Below, one piece after another: positions 9,596 through 22,686 of a stretch of 64,000 nucleotides of DNA. The notes under the pieces are model-generated. The model was not told where the DNA came from. It worked only from the letters and a program-made list of their open reading frames with translations, and searched no databases. The stretch covers positions 2,022,014-2,086,013 of the forward strand of contig NMRA01000012.1 of the NCBI GenBank assembly GCA_002633005.1, given 5' to 3'. Both the position numbers and the translations under genes were made by a program. Origin of the DNA: Phoronis australis (taxonomy: Eukaryota > Phoronida > Phoronidae). Position 1 is the first letter of the stretch. The number at the start of each line of letters is the position of its first letter.

Positions 9596-12500
9596 ATGGT
9601 TGGACCCCTTTACCCGCGTTTCCGGAGAAACGCCAACGGTGAGCTTGCGCTGCATGATTCTGATGCGGCAAAACAGATTAAGGGGACTGAAAAGTGGTCT
9701 CCACCAAAAGCAGCAGATATTGTTGATCATGAGGCAAAGTTGCGAGTCAGAGGGCGACAGGGGGACATGGCTGATGATAAAGATATTCTTGGTAAGTGCA
9801 TTTTTTTTTTAAATTATGGTTGATCCTGGTCTGAGGTTTTCTGACAAAAATGTGTGACTGTATTGTTTTGGTATTGAATGGTATCGTTACCAACTGAACA
9901 AAGTTGGAAGCAAATGCATCCAGAGACCAGAACCAACTGTAGTTGTTGCAAGTGACTAGAGGCTGGACAGTAAAAGTCAAGTAAATAGCAAGTACCGTTT
10001 GAACAAGGCTGCGAGGAACCAATTTTCACTGAGTAATGTCAGTCTCTATTACAAACAAGTTCCTGGTAGCCATTTTACACATTTACTCGGCTTTTACCAC
10101 ATTCGTTATTGTTGATTTTGCTGTGAAATGTTCTCATAAAACTGCAGAGATGTTATGGTAAGAATTGTTCAATTTGAGACAACAACATTTATTAGAATAC
10201 CACTATCAATGCTTGAAATTATAAAAAAATGCTACAAATAAAATTAAAGAAAATTCTGGAGAAATTATTTTGGTTGAGACATTTGTTGAAAAGAAATTCA
10301 CTTGTCTTAAGGTGTCTGCCATGTCATGTCCCAAATTGAAGCGAATGCTGCGCTGGTGAATTAGATTGGTATTCTGCTTAATAGTGTGGGTTTATATTGC
10401 ACAAAGATGAAACCCGAGGTGGTTCGTATGATGTATTAAAAGCTTCTAATGTGATAGTACAAAAATCTAACATATAGCATGCAAGTGAACCTATTCGACC
10501 AATCAGAATGTGCGCCAAATATAAAACTAACCAATGGGGAAGATAACCTTGAACTGAACAAGAGCAGTAAACAACCAAGCTAAACATATGTCAAGAGGCA
10601 ACAATTAATAACTTTAAACTAAACATGTACAGGAAGTACCTAAGCTAAATAAACCAAGAAAACCTGTCACAAACACATTCCAAAAAATAGTTTTCACCAT
10701 TGGCCTGTTGGGATGGTGAAAAGAATTGCATACCTAGCAAAGTTTTCTGTCTATGATGTATCAGGGACACTGGTATTTAAGCAGTGTTGTAGTGAGACAG
10801 TATTTAGACGTAATTTTTACTATAGTGTTTTGCGAGGCAGAAAAATGGAACGGATTCAGTTTCATGCCCATTTGTGCCATCCAAGTTTGTGTTTGATGAT
10901 TATCACCCCAATCTTCGTATTTAGCTTTGCAATCGAGGGCAAATTCTGTTCCATTAGTGACTCACCATGTAGGCCCAAATCCTCCGGATTGTTTTGAATT
11001 GTGCCAATCATTCAGGAAAATTGGACTAAACGGGTCCCTCTTTAAAATGGTTGCAGAGATCTAGTTTTCGCTGATGAACAGTTATCCACTTTTACCAGTC
11101 ACTTTGTAACTTCTGTCAACTAAATTTCTCATCTGTCTCGAGATTTCGTTCATCTGCTTAGGACCTTAACTCCATACACAATCGAGGTGTCGCTCTGTGG
11201 AACATATTCTCAAATCACTTAGATTTTGTTATGACATGACAAATTTAATTTCACGATCTCGACTTTTCTACGAGAAAACTTTGAGTGCCAGAACTGTACC
11301 CGATATTGTGTTTGTCTTTTGCTTCATGTTGACTATCATTATGGGTTTGTTTTATGCTTGTTTACATTGTTATGTATGTTTCTGTATTCCCACTCCGATT
11401 TAAAATATACCTTTTACTTACTTATTAGGGATGTAACAAAATATTTTGTAAGATGCTATCAAGTGTATTAGACCCCCCTTTGGTTGCTCTCCCCTTGCCA
11501 TCATCTTCCCTTTTGCTTAACAAATCATTGTTCACACTTCTGTTATGTGAATTTTCTATGGGTAGTAGTGTAGTAATGCAAAGACGTATATTATGGTTAA
11601 ACTGTGTTGCTATCTCTACTTAATTTTGTTGTGGTTAATGTAATGTGAATATTTTAAGTCAGATTCAGTTACCTTTAAAAATTTAATGTCTAGTGACCAC
11701 GGCAATAATCATAGCATTCACAAGACAATTTGTTCTTATTCAATTCATTGACAAGTTGGTATTCCCTTGAGCACACAATGTCCTTTTTATTTAAGCAACA
11801 CAAAATCCTACATAAGTGGTGCAAATTACTAATTATTAACTCCTGTCTTATGTGGAGGTAGTGTGTTACATTCTTGGTTTTCACTGTTGAATAATTGCTC
11901 TCAAAACAAATGGCACAACAACATATGGCATTAGTCATAGTAGCTACAATAATAGATTATTCAGCGTGTGAAAAACAATTCTCTGAAAACCAACAGTGAC
12001 AGCATATGATCTTGTATCCTTGCAAACAAGTTGCTAGATGAGTATAAGATCTAACACTTCATGCATTGTAGTCTGTAAGGTATTTCGGAATAGTATGTGT
12101 AAATACTCTCACTATTTAGTATCATCACTTTATTTGCTTTCATCTCTCTTAGTCAAATTTTCATCATCCTTCGTCATTTATTTATCTAAATTCTTAACCT
12201 CTTTCAATTGTCTGCATTACCTGTATTTAATTATTGTTTTACTACTTTATTCTATCATACTATAATTTATATATTGTTGTTGTTGAGGGCCCTCTTGGAA
12301 AGGAGTGGTATCACTGAAGAGACCACCCTGATTGCACTAACTGTATTGTGGATAGAAATGTGTGTGAGTTGTGAGTGCTAAACAACAGCAATTATTGAAA
12401 GGCTGGCATATCGGGTTTCACTATGAGTAGACACTGGTCAGTAAACAAAAACACAAGGATGCCCCAAATGGTTATATAACATGAATTGTTTTGCTGGGAC

Positions 12501-15500
12501 AGTTGTACATCATAGGATGTAATTAATCTTGCATGATAATTCATGACTTGTTCTTGCTTTAGCCAATACAGTCTCCTGGTTTTATCTTTCCCCTATATTG
12601 ACAGTTGTTCAACAAGTGATCCAAATAGTGTCCATTATGTTTGACTGAAGTTAGAATTCCATTCCTCAGTTCTACAACTTAACCTGTAGTTGCAATACCA
12701 AATTCTATTAATTGATACCAATATGTCACTTTTGCAACATTGTATCTACCATTGAGAAATGATGCATTCTTTAAATTTTTGCAAGTGGTTTTCCTACATT
12801 CAAAGAACATTGCACGAATACTTTGCAGATTTTTCATAACTTTAATGTAAAGATTGTCAGTGTTATTTAAATTTGTTTTCATTTAGGTTGTCACACTTGC
12901 ACTAAGCATGCTCACGCCTTGCGTACTATTTTACCGACTTATGCCAAGTTCCATTTATACTCTATGCAGTTTAAAAGTTAACAATTATGCTCTATGCTGT
13001 ATTAAAGTAACTTCCCCTGATTATTATCTGTGAACAGAACAATTATTTTTACAGGAGAGTACACCCTTCAGAGTGGGAAATACAGGGGGAAGTCTTTCCG
13101 GTGGCTTTTGGAAAATGTCCCAGGGTATGTGGGGTGGCTGGTGAATCAAGTCAGCCAAGAGGACTCTGCCGAAGCAGCTACGAAATCAAGTCAACATCAG
13201 CTACGGAACAGGGAGTCTTTGAAGGCAAATTACTTTGTTAAGATCACTTTTTAGTCAATGATGTCCATTGTTTGTTTCCATTATTTCAACAGATTATGAT
13301 TTTCCAACTAATCAGTGGTTAGTTCAAACTCATCATAGTTGCTGTAACACCGTTATGTTTTGTTACAAAACTTGTTTAAAATGCTAGAGACCCCGTCGTG
13401 ATGCTATACTGAAACATTTAAAGTTATTGACTTACCACAGTCATACGCCTACTACTTCGTGGTATTGTATCGTGTGGTTTCTAATCGCACAAAATAATAC
13501 AATTGTGCGAAAGAAATGAATTTACCTTTTCATTTTGTTGTTGATTCATACTTGGATTACATCAAATTATATCTCGTCTTATTCCTTTGTAGAAATATGT
13601 TCACATGTTTGAAGAGGGACGAGAGATTGTGAGAAGAAAGGCATCTTCGCAAAACCCAAATTACAAGAGCCTGATGATAGGAAAGTTGGTTACACCCTCA
13701 AAGTTGGAACGAAGGATAAAGAAAATGTCTTCTCCGTCGAAGTTCAAACCCAGTAAATATTGCTATCTACGTTAAGTAACTGTCATCTTGTTGTGATCCT
13801 GTGAAACGTGAATGTCCGTTTCATTGAAATGTCTGATCTGCTTGAATTGACATTGGGCCTGATTGGCCACGATTTTCTAAGTTTTGGGGTGATCTGTGAT
13901 GTCAAGATTGTCATTTATACTATGAACACAATGGACTTGTCCATACATTATTTCTGCTAAAAGACTCATTCCTTATATGCAGGGGTTTGTTATTAGTATT
14001 TTTGTTAACTCTATTTTGTTTTCTTAGATATTCCTACCCAAGAGGACTTAGAACTGGTGGAAGTTGTTGAAGCGCTCGAGGCTTCACAAAAGATAGAAAC
14101 GGGTAATTAATCTCTTTTGGACGTAGTTACAATGTTTGCCAAAAGACTAACTATAGGCATTGTGATTACTGTTTCTGTATTTTAAAATTTCTGACTAATG
14201 TTCGATAATTCCTCGTCATGACAGGCACCTACTGTGCAAATTAATTCTGCTTGTAACAGTCCATCGTGACTTGGAATTATGCAAGCGCCAATTATGATCC
14301 ATATTGATGATGACAGACTACCTCATTAACAAAAACGTGTATTTGAGATGATCATTATAACTTATCTTTCTGCCTGTTACCAGTATCTTCACCAAGTCCA
14401 TTGGTCACTTCCCGGCCATCATCTCTTACCAGACCCTTGACTCACGCATCTTCTATGATGTTGGGTGAGTCTTTGAACCGATCAGGTCCTTCAATACATA
14501 CAAGCCCTTTGACACTACCAGGTCCATCAACATGGCCAGATCCATCAACATGGCCAGGCCCATCAGCACAACCAGGCCCATCGACGCGACCGGATCCTTT
14601 GACAAGACAAGGTCCATCGTCACGACCAGGCCCATCGACACAACTAGGCCCATCGACACAACTAGGCCCATCGACGCGACCGGATCCTNGTTGGAACGAA
14701 GGATAAAGAAAATGTCTTCTCCGTCGAAGTTCAAACCCAGTAAATATTGCTATCTACGTTAAGTAATTGTCATCTTGTTGTGATCCTGTGAAACGTGAAT
14801 ATCCGTTTCATTGAAATGTCTGATCTGCTTGAATTGACATTGGGCCTGATTGGCCACGATTTTCTAAGTTTTGGGGTGATCTGTGATGTCAAGATTGTCA
14901 TTTATACTATGAACACAATGGACTTGTCCATACATTATTTCTGCTAAAACACTCATTCCTTATATGCAGGGGTTTGTTATTAGTATTTTTGTTAACTCTA
15001 TTTTGTTTTCTTAGATATTCCTACCCAAGAGGATTTAGAACTGGTGGAAGTTGTTGAAGGGATCGAGGCTTCACAAAAGAAACGAGTAATTAATCTCTTT
15101 TGGACGTAGTTACAATGTTTGCCAAAAGACTAACTATAGGCATTGTGATTACTGTTTCTGTATTTTAAAATTTCTGACTAATGTTCGATAATTCCTCGTC
15201 ATGACAGGCAACTACTCTGCAAATTAATTCTGTTTGTAACAGTCCATCGTGACTTGGAATTATGCAAGCGCCAATTATGATCCATATTGATGATGACAGA
15301 CTACCTCATTAACAAAAACGTGTATTTGAGATGATCATTATAACTTATCTTTCTGCCCGTTACCTGTATCTTCACCAAGTCCATTGGTCACTTCCCGGCC
15401 ATCATCTCTTACCAGACCCTTGACTCACACATCTTCTATGATGTTGGGCGAGTCTTTGAACCGATCAGGTCCTTCAATACATACAAGCCCTTTGACACTA

Positions 15501-18500
15501 CCAGGTCCATCAATATGGCCAGATCCATCAACATGGCCAGGCACATCAGCACAACCAGGCCCATCAACGCGACCGGATCCTTTGACAAGACAAGGTCCAT
15601 CGTCACGACCAGACCCATCGACACAACTAGGCCCATCGACGCGAGCGGATCCTTTGCCAAGACAAGGTCCATCGACACAACTAGGCCCATCAACGCGACC
15701 GGATCCTTTGACAAGACAAGGTCCATCGTCACGACCAGGCCCATCGACACAACTAGGCCCATCGACACAACTAGGCCCATCAACGCGACCGGATCCTTTG
15801 ATACGACAAGGTCCGTCTCTACCTCAGCCATCATCAGGACTAACTCTTGCTCCAGAACCTACATCAAGACCAGCAATTCCACTGGACACTAGTCAAGGTA
15901 CAATCCATTATTATGAAAAAACAATTTTGCTATCATTTTCTTGTACTATCATTCTACAATAATTGACGTCAACAACCCTTACTTTTTTAATTTCAGTCTC
16001 AAGGTAATGTATGTTTATGTTTATTGACTAATTGCCCATTTTGCAGAGATACTATTGCTGGAAGGCTGGCGGAATACTCTCCCAGATGTTGACCACAAGT
16101 GGATTGCCAAAGCTTTCTTTGGACTTGGCCCCAGCAATCGAGTAGAGTTCAAGACAGAGCGCATCACACAGCTCTGGCACAACCCTCCCCAGCCCACTCT
16201 CACTCCGGGAAGTCAAGTGGATAGGTTTTTCACTCACCGCCTCTTCTTGTGGATGCCTGTGAATCTCTGGGGTGTTTTGTTGCGCTGCCCTCATACAGAG
16301 GAAGGGAGCAATGTGATCTGTGGTGGCACTATGACTCGAGCGGGTATTCACCAAAAGACTCGGATGGTGGTGGACATAGACTCATATTACATCATCGCAG
16401 CTGAGTACCTGCGCTGCAATAAATGTGGCAGGAAAGTAAGTGTTGCAGAGATTCATGACACAATGGAATGTTAAAGTTTTGATGGATTTTTATTAATGTA
16501 TTCCCCATGAGCTTTCCCTTTCAGAGGTTACACTACTGTTCATTGAACCTGTTTGCATAAATATGGTTTTGCAATGACTCAGAGGTACATTTTATGTCTA
16601 AAATCTATTTTACACCAACCTTGAGCTCTTTAGATTGGTTGGGTAAAATAGACCAATTGATTTTAGAAATGTCACTCCAACATCACCATGTATTTTTAGA
16701 AGCATTTTCCTTTCTTTTTTGAAGTTTCACCATGAACATTTCAGATGATCTCTTGGGCCCATGACCTGTTGCACCAACTGGACTATGATCGCCAGCTGCT
16801 GTTCCCGTGTGTCCTAACAGCTAAATATGCCTGCGATCTGAAGGTTGTCAGGTTGTTACGTCAGCGTGGTTTGGGGAACAGCAGCAGCCAGGTGCGCCGT
16901 CAGCTCCAGGAGGAACACAGCGAAAGGCATCTCGTGAATCTCCACCACTACCTTAACAGCTGCAAGGCAATGAAAGATTCTGGGCATCGAGGACTCATCA
17001 CCCCTCCAAGGTTTGCTAAGCCGCCAGAGATGACTGCAATCCCACACCACCGCTGGTTTATCAAAGTTTACCAGTTGGATGTTCTGAGCAGGTTGGACTT
17101 CATCAAAGCCAGCATTACATCCTTGTTTGGCACCGTCTTAAAGATGGATTCCACTAAAAAGATCACCAAGAAGTTAGCAGGTGTGTTGGGCTTGCATTGA
17201 CTGAAATTATTCTATTCAGTTTGCTCATACCCATGTAGAAGAGTTAAGCAATGGTATACTTTGTTTATTTACATCGATAATATTACAATTACATATGTAT
17301 ACATAAAAATATATGCACACGAACACACAACAATTTTCAAGATTGATATTTCTCAATATTTATTCACTGTTAAGTGTTCAAGAAATATTATCTCTCTAAT
17401 AATTCCAAATGTATAAATGTATACACAAAAATATATCTTGCAGGAAAAAGTTCCAAAACGGCTATGTGGGCAACGAACGTCGGCAATGAATTTGGTCAAG
17501 TGATTATGACAGTCCTCACAGCCAGTGAGGGACAGGGACTGGCAGCCATGATCCACGGTTTATGTCAACGATATCAGACAGCTGGCATGACCCCACCCAA
17601 ACTCCTGTATGTTGACAGAGACTGTTGCGGCGGTGCCAGTGTCATCAAGTATTTCCTGGCCTGGCCAGACCTGGTCATCAGGTAACCCTGCAATTAAAAT
17701 AGCAAAAATTAACGTTCTTGTATTTTTGAAATGTCTGTAGCAATGTCTTTAAAAATTGACCTCATGCAAGCATTGTATACATCCCCAAATTCATCCGTAG
17801 TATGGCTTAATGAAATCTGTAAAAACGACCAGTAAGACAATTGACTTTGATGTACATTAATCTCATTCGGTAACAACTATATTGCCTTTGCTTTGTAACC
17901 TGAGACCGTGAATTACACTTCGTCATTGTCTTGCAATGATGAATGCCACTAACATAAGTTTTGCAGGAAATTGCAATACAATTTAAATTCTCTATTACAC
18001 GAACCAAGTTGCTTTATTTTCTTATTTACTTTTAGAAATGTATAATTCATTGAAAGTTTTATTGAAAGTTTTATTTTCGCTTTTCAGGTTGGATATATGG
18101 CATTTTATGAGGAGATTAGCTGCGGGCTGTACCACCGATGCCCACTCACTGTATGGCACGTTCATGCGTCGCCTCAGTACATGCATTTTTAAGTGGGATG
18201 AGGGCGATGTCCAACTACTGAAAACAGCCAAAAGGGCAGAGCTACTGCTACAGAAGATTGGACAGCCATCGGAAGAACAAGTGTCAAGAGCCCTCAAACC
18301 TGAAGAACTTGCCCTGCACTGTCGGAGGGTCACTCGTGGCACACAGGAAACCACTAGACTAATTTCAACATTGATAGAGTCCATGGATGGCGACAAGGGT
18401 CTGGACATCCTGGGCGTGCCCTTGTTCAACAGTATCAAGAAATGGGGAATTTGGGCCCAGCAGAGTCGCCATGTCACTTGTCTGCAGGACCCAGATGGTG

Positions 18501-21292
18501 TACACCTGTACACTCAGACTGGCACGCTAACAAAGGGTGGTATCGTTTTACCAACATACAGGTGTGCACGGGGATCAACGTCGCTCAAAAGTTTCCATCT
18601 GCACATGAATCGTTTCATTCCTGGTATGTAGTCAACACAATTACTAATTATGTTTCCATGTCATCTTCTGTATTTTTTCCTTCTCAGCTTAGTCAAGTAT
18701 TAATTCAGTTCATAATGTCTATTGCACTATATCTTAAACACATATAATTTGCTAACCACTAAAACACCACAAAATATTGAACTTTACGTGAAATTCTCTT
18801 CCAGAATTATCGTAATATTGTCTTTTTTACACAATGTGACCTTATTGTAGGAACCCTGGCCAAGGATGTCAACTTTCAGGTCTACTTATTGGATGGTGTC
18901 CATCGGTGGAACCAGGACCGAAGTATCCAGGCTACTGGTGGAGCAATCAAGATAACTTCATATGACGGCCAACTGAGGGATTCGGTAAACAAGCTGTCTT
19001 CCGAAATCCTAGGGGAAGAAGCGTGTGCTTCATTCAAGCTACCTAGCCAACACACTGGTATGTCCATACACTATAGTGAGTCCATGACGGCATTTTCTCA
19101 TTCAGTGACTTTTCGTAGAGGGTTATGAGCGTGTGATAACATCTAGCTTCTTCTAACGATAACTACCAAGCGCAGTCTTCTGTCCGGTATTATCGAACAA
19201 AAGAGAGCTGGCCCTCGAACCATGAATGCCAGAATGGATTTAGTTAGTCGTATAAGATAGAGTTTACTTACATGTCTGCACTCTTCAATCAGTGCCACTA
19301 TTTACAACATGTTCATGTTCCAGGTGAACTCATTGGCCTTGAGTATTTGTACTCACAGTCAACAGGTGCCTCCGTCAACTACAGCGCCACCCAGACAGAG
19401 CTGGAGGAGGGCGAAGATGAGGGCCTGGGTGATGATGAAGTCCTGGAAGAGGTAGACACTGGCGATGATTACACAATTCCTGACCTGGAATCTTCTTCAC
19501 ACACTGGTTTGTATTTTACTGATTTAACATCAAACAGCGAGATACAAACTCAGACGTGTTCTATAAAGGTAGAAAGCAGTAATAGCGGTTGTAGTCAACG
19601 TTAATACGCAATTTTTTTCTTGTTGCTTCTTGATGTCCATTGAAAAGTTGCATTTGGTTTGTAATATTTTTAAGTAGTTGCATAATGACAGACACTGGTG
19701 TCTTTTTCAGAACCATCTACACCAACTAGGTCTGAGACAAGCCCAGATGATGCTTACCTTGGGCCAGATGGAGTGCCAGGGTACTCTGCAGTGACGGAGC
19801 TTGCCACCTGTCTTGTTAATGTCTGTGAACAAGAAACACCTTTCACCACATTAGAAGCGCAGCAGGTTGTGGTCCTATGGAGTCATCTATCTGAATTCGA
19901 TCAGAGAAGGACCAGATTTCCAAACCGCTATGCTGAGTCCCCAGGTACTGGGCGCTTCAGAAGCCCAAAGAAACAGGTCTCCCTTGGTGTACCTAGTATT
20001 GAACGGTAAATATGGAATTAACTTATTGCAATCATTACTGTGAAAATTGATAAATATTGTTTATTGCCAAATTGTTATTGCATTCTTGGCATCGTTTCTT
20101 CAAAATTTAAAATACTTAATTCAAATTTCACAACAAGATTCTTAAACTTTCATCCACTAAAATGTTCAGAAAGTAAAGACGCTGACAACCGCGAATCAAT
20201 TCATAAATTGCTAAACATATTTACAATACTGTTAACTTTCCTTCTTACCATTTATAAGTATTATAATAAACAAAACTTTTTCTTAATAAATAGTTTTTAT
20301 TGCATTTTGAAGGGTTTTACCAGTTTTACATTGTACCATTTTCTGTTGTTCAATGACAAACAGTCAAAGCAGAGAAATGATGAAGATTTTACTATTCTAT
20401 CCACAGGGCAATACTGGGACCGAATCAGACCCGCGCAAACTGGCCTGACTGCAACCGTTATGTGGAGGCTACTGTAAAACTACTTCTCAAGAAGTATCCC
20501 AGTGACCGGCGTAGGCAGGGTCTCACAACAACTAGATGGACCCTGGTCAAGGAGGGCTATGCCAACATTCAACGGCTGGTTATTAACAACACTCGGATAA
20601 TGCAGCAAACCGAAATTCAACTTCCAAGTCTGAACACGAAGACCATTCAGCAGTGGTAAGTAGAGCACAGTGTGTTCTAAATCTAGATTCTAATATAAAT
20701 GATTAAATGGACTGCAACGACAAAGCATTGGTTAAATTTCAGTAAGCATGAGATGTTGTTCAAAAGATGCTAAAAGACTAACTGTCTTTGCAGGTTTAAC
20801 AAGAAAGGCAAGGAGTCCGATTTGAAAGTTTTGCTGCAGGGCATACCACCAGTCCAGGCTCCGATGACAGCTCGTGACCTCCCTCCACCGAACCCAGCAC
20901 CTACGTCCCTCGATAGAGGAACTGGAGAGCAGTTTACCTTCAGTTATAATGTGGATACTGCTGGTTTGGCCAGGCTAAAGACCGCCAAGCGCCGCCAAGA
21001 GCCACCGCTCCTGCCCCGCAGTGAGCCTGTTACCATCCTGCCTTTGGGACCTATTCACCAACCATCTGCAATTCACCAGCCTTCATTAGTCGTCACTCCA
21101 ACACCTCCAAAACGAAAGTATGTGAAGACATCCTCAGTCATAACGTGTCCGCACTGTAAAGAGGACCGATCTTTGCCAGGGCATGGACAGTACATGGGCT
21201 ATCGGTACTGCCACAAGTTCAACACTGGTACTTTTGAAGAATGGAGAGACGCTCTAAAGGCACGAGGTGTATCGCGAAAGAATAGGAACTAG
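9596..21292 (+). CDS. DUF6729-type, transposase-like protein, 14 exons
   Basis: Exons: 9596-9791, 13055-13236, 13593-13752, 14028-14102, 15367-15897 (the partial first copy is 14384-14688), 16047-16435, 16745-17180, 17444-17681, 18088-18623, 18851-19057, 19324-19506, 19711-20005, 20407-20655, 20794-21292. All junctions are GT-AG and in phase except the acceptor at 15365, which is TG (AG in the first copy). The sum is 4176 nt, about 1391 residues. Exon 2 has GKYRGKSFRWLLEN, a small conserved module. Exon 5 is a hexapeptide repeat linker. Exons 6-7 have a Cys pattern (RCPH, VICGG, RCNKCGRK) and FPCVLTAKYACD. Exons 8-9 have YVDRDCC and RLDIWHFMRR, which look like an RNase H-fold transposase core. 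Exon 11 is acidic. The C-terminus has TCPHC and YRYC, a possible zinc site. The family name is from recognition only. It may be a domesticated or degenerate transposon protein. Confidence 0.72.
14384..14688 (+). repeat. Hexapeptide-encoding minisatellite, first partial copy of exon 5
   Basis: From about 14510, 18-bp units encode PSTRPD, PLTRQG, PSSRPG and PSTQLG-type hexapeptides. The exon is cut short by the single N at 14689. Its splice acceptor is intact (TTACCAG), unlike the fuller copy downstream. Confidence 0.85.
14690..15897 (+). repeat. Second copy of exon 3 end to exon 5 (duplication after N)
   Basis: Starting immediately after the N at 14689, the sequence repeats 13703-14688 with about 1-2% differences. 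It contains the end of exon 3 (to 14739), an exon 4 copy (15015-15085) that is 4 bp shorter, and exon 5 with a longer hexapeptide repeat (15367-15897). The exon 5 acceptor reads CCTG instead of CCAG. Most likely two haplotypes or two overlapping contigs were joined end to end; a real tandem duplication is the alternative. Confidence 0.8.
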
Positions 21293-21305
21293 GCTTACGT
21301 CACAG

Positions 21306-21665
21306 GTACTCCATTGACTGTCGTCAATGAAAGGGATTAGCCCCCCTTCCTTGAGGATGCTGATGAGGTCAGTAAGTCATTCGAGAGAGTTTGAGAGAAT
21401 CACTCGTGATATACGCACGCATTCTACAGAGATTATGGCTAACATGGAGATCAAGGACTTCATTCACCAATTGCTTACTCTGAAGCGCAATCACAATCAA
21501 GACGCCCTCACTGCAGAGGAGTGGCCTCAGTGAATGTAAAAGTCACAGTGGAACACCTGCTTCGGCCTCGAAGCAGACCGTGACAACCTCCAAGGTCTCT
21601 GTGGCCCCGCAGAAACCTCTCGTCGAGATGGAAATCACTGCTCCGGCCTCGAAGCAGTCCGTGAC
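21306..21665 (+). repeat. First copy of the post-gene block, cut by N
   Basis: Begins GTACTCCATTGACTGTCG just after the gene's stop codon and runs into the minisatellite, ending at the single N (21666). The same block restarts at 21667. An ORF for a 68-residue peptide is identical in both copies (21327-21533 and 21688-21894); whether it is translated is unknown. Confidence 0.8.
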
Positions 21666-21666
21666 N

Positions 21667-22480
21667 GTACTCCATTGACTGTCGTCAATGAAAGGGATTA
21701 GCCCCCCTTCCTTGAGGATGCTGATGAGGTCAGTAAGTCATTCGAGAGAGTTTGAGAGAATCACTCGTGATATACGCACGCATTCTACAGAGATTATGGC
21801 TAACATGGAGATCAAGGACTTCATTCACCAATTGCTTACTCTGAAGCGCAATCACAATCAAGACGCCCTCACTGCAGAGGAGTGGCCTCAGTGAATGCAA
21901 AATTCGCAGTGGAACGCCTGCTTCGGCCACGAAGCAGACCATGGCAAACACCAAGGTCTCTGCTGCCCAGCAGAAACCTCTCGTCGAGATGGAAATCACT
22001 GCTCCGGCCTCGAAGCAGTCCGTGACAACCTCCAAGGTCTCTGCGGCCCCGCAGAAACCTCTCGTCGAGATGGAAATCACTGCTCCGGCCTCGAAGCAGT
22101 CCGTGACAACCTCCAAGGTCTCTGCGGCCCTGCAGAAACCTCTCGTCGAGATGGAAATCACTGCACCGGCCTCGAAGCAGTCCGTGACAACCTCCAAGTT
22201 CTCTGCGGCCCCGCAGAAACCTCTCGTCGAGATGGAAATCACTGCTCCGGCCTCGAAGCAGTCCGTGACAACCTCCAAGGACTCTGCTGCACTTCAACCG
22301 CCCTCTAAATGAATGTCTATCCAAGTGGACACACAGGTACTCCATTGACAGTCGTCAGTGAAAGGGATTAGCCCCCCTTCCTTGAGGATGCTGGACTCTG
22401 CTGCACTTCAACCGCCCTCTACATGGATGTCTATCCCCGTGGACACACAGGTACTCCATTGAAAAGTATTATTCCCCCTT
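21667..22480 (+). repeat. 81-bp minisatellite and flanking repeated modules
   Basis: An 81-bp unit (27 codons) containing CTCGTCGAGATGGAAATCAC is repeated about four times between roughly 21960 and 22290. In one frame each unit reads PLVEMEITAPASKQSVTTSK plus about seven residues. The block that precedes it (GTACTCCATTGAC to GAGGATGCTG) recurs near 22336 and, degraded, near 22452. Because the period is a multiple of three, several frames on both strands stay open. Confidence 0.85.
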
Positions 22481-22686
22481 ACTTGAGGATGCTGAAACCC
22501 TGGACCAATTTCTGCTTCATATGAACCTCTGGACCAACTTTGCAACATATCACCCTCTGGACCAACCTCTGCTGCATTGGACCCCCTTGGACCCGCTTCT
22601 GCTGCACTGTACCCCTTGGATTATGAAAATACTGAAGCAGATATTTGAAGATCCTCAAGACCAAAACTTTTTAATGCTGCCTACTT

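Noticed and set aside
15436-15892. 132-codon minus-strand frame and 125-codon alternate plus frame
   Set aside because: Shadows of the exon 5 hexapeptide minisatellite; the exon frame fits the spliced phases on both sides.
21730-22345. Minus-strand frames of 158-182 codons and a 137-codon plus frame
   Set aside because: Frames of a minisatellite with a period divisible by three; repetition alone keeps them open.
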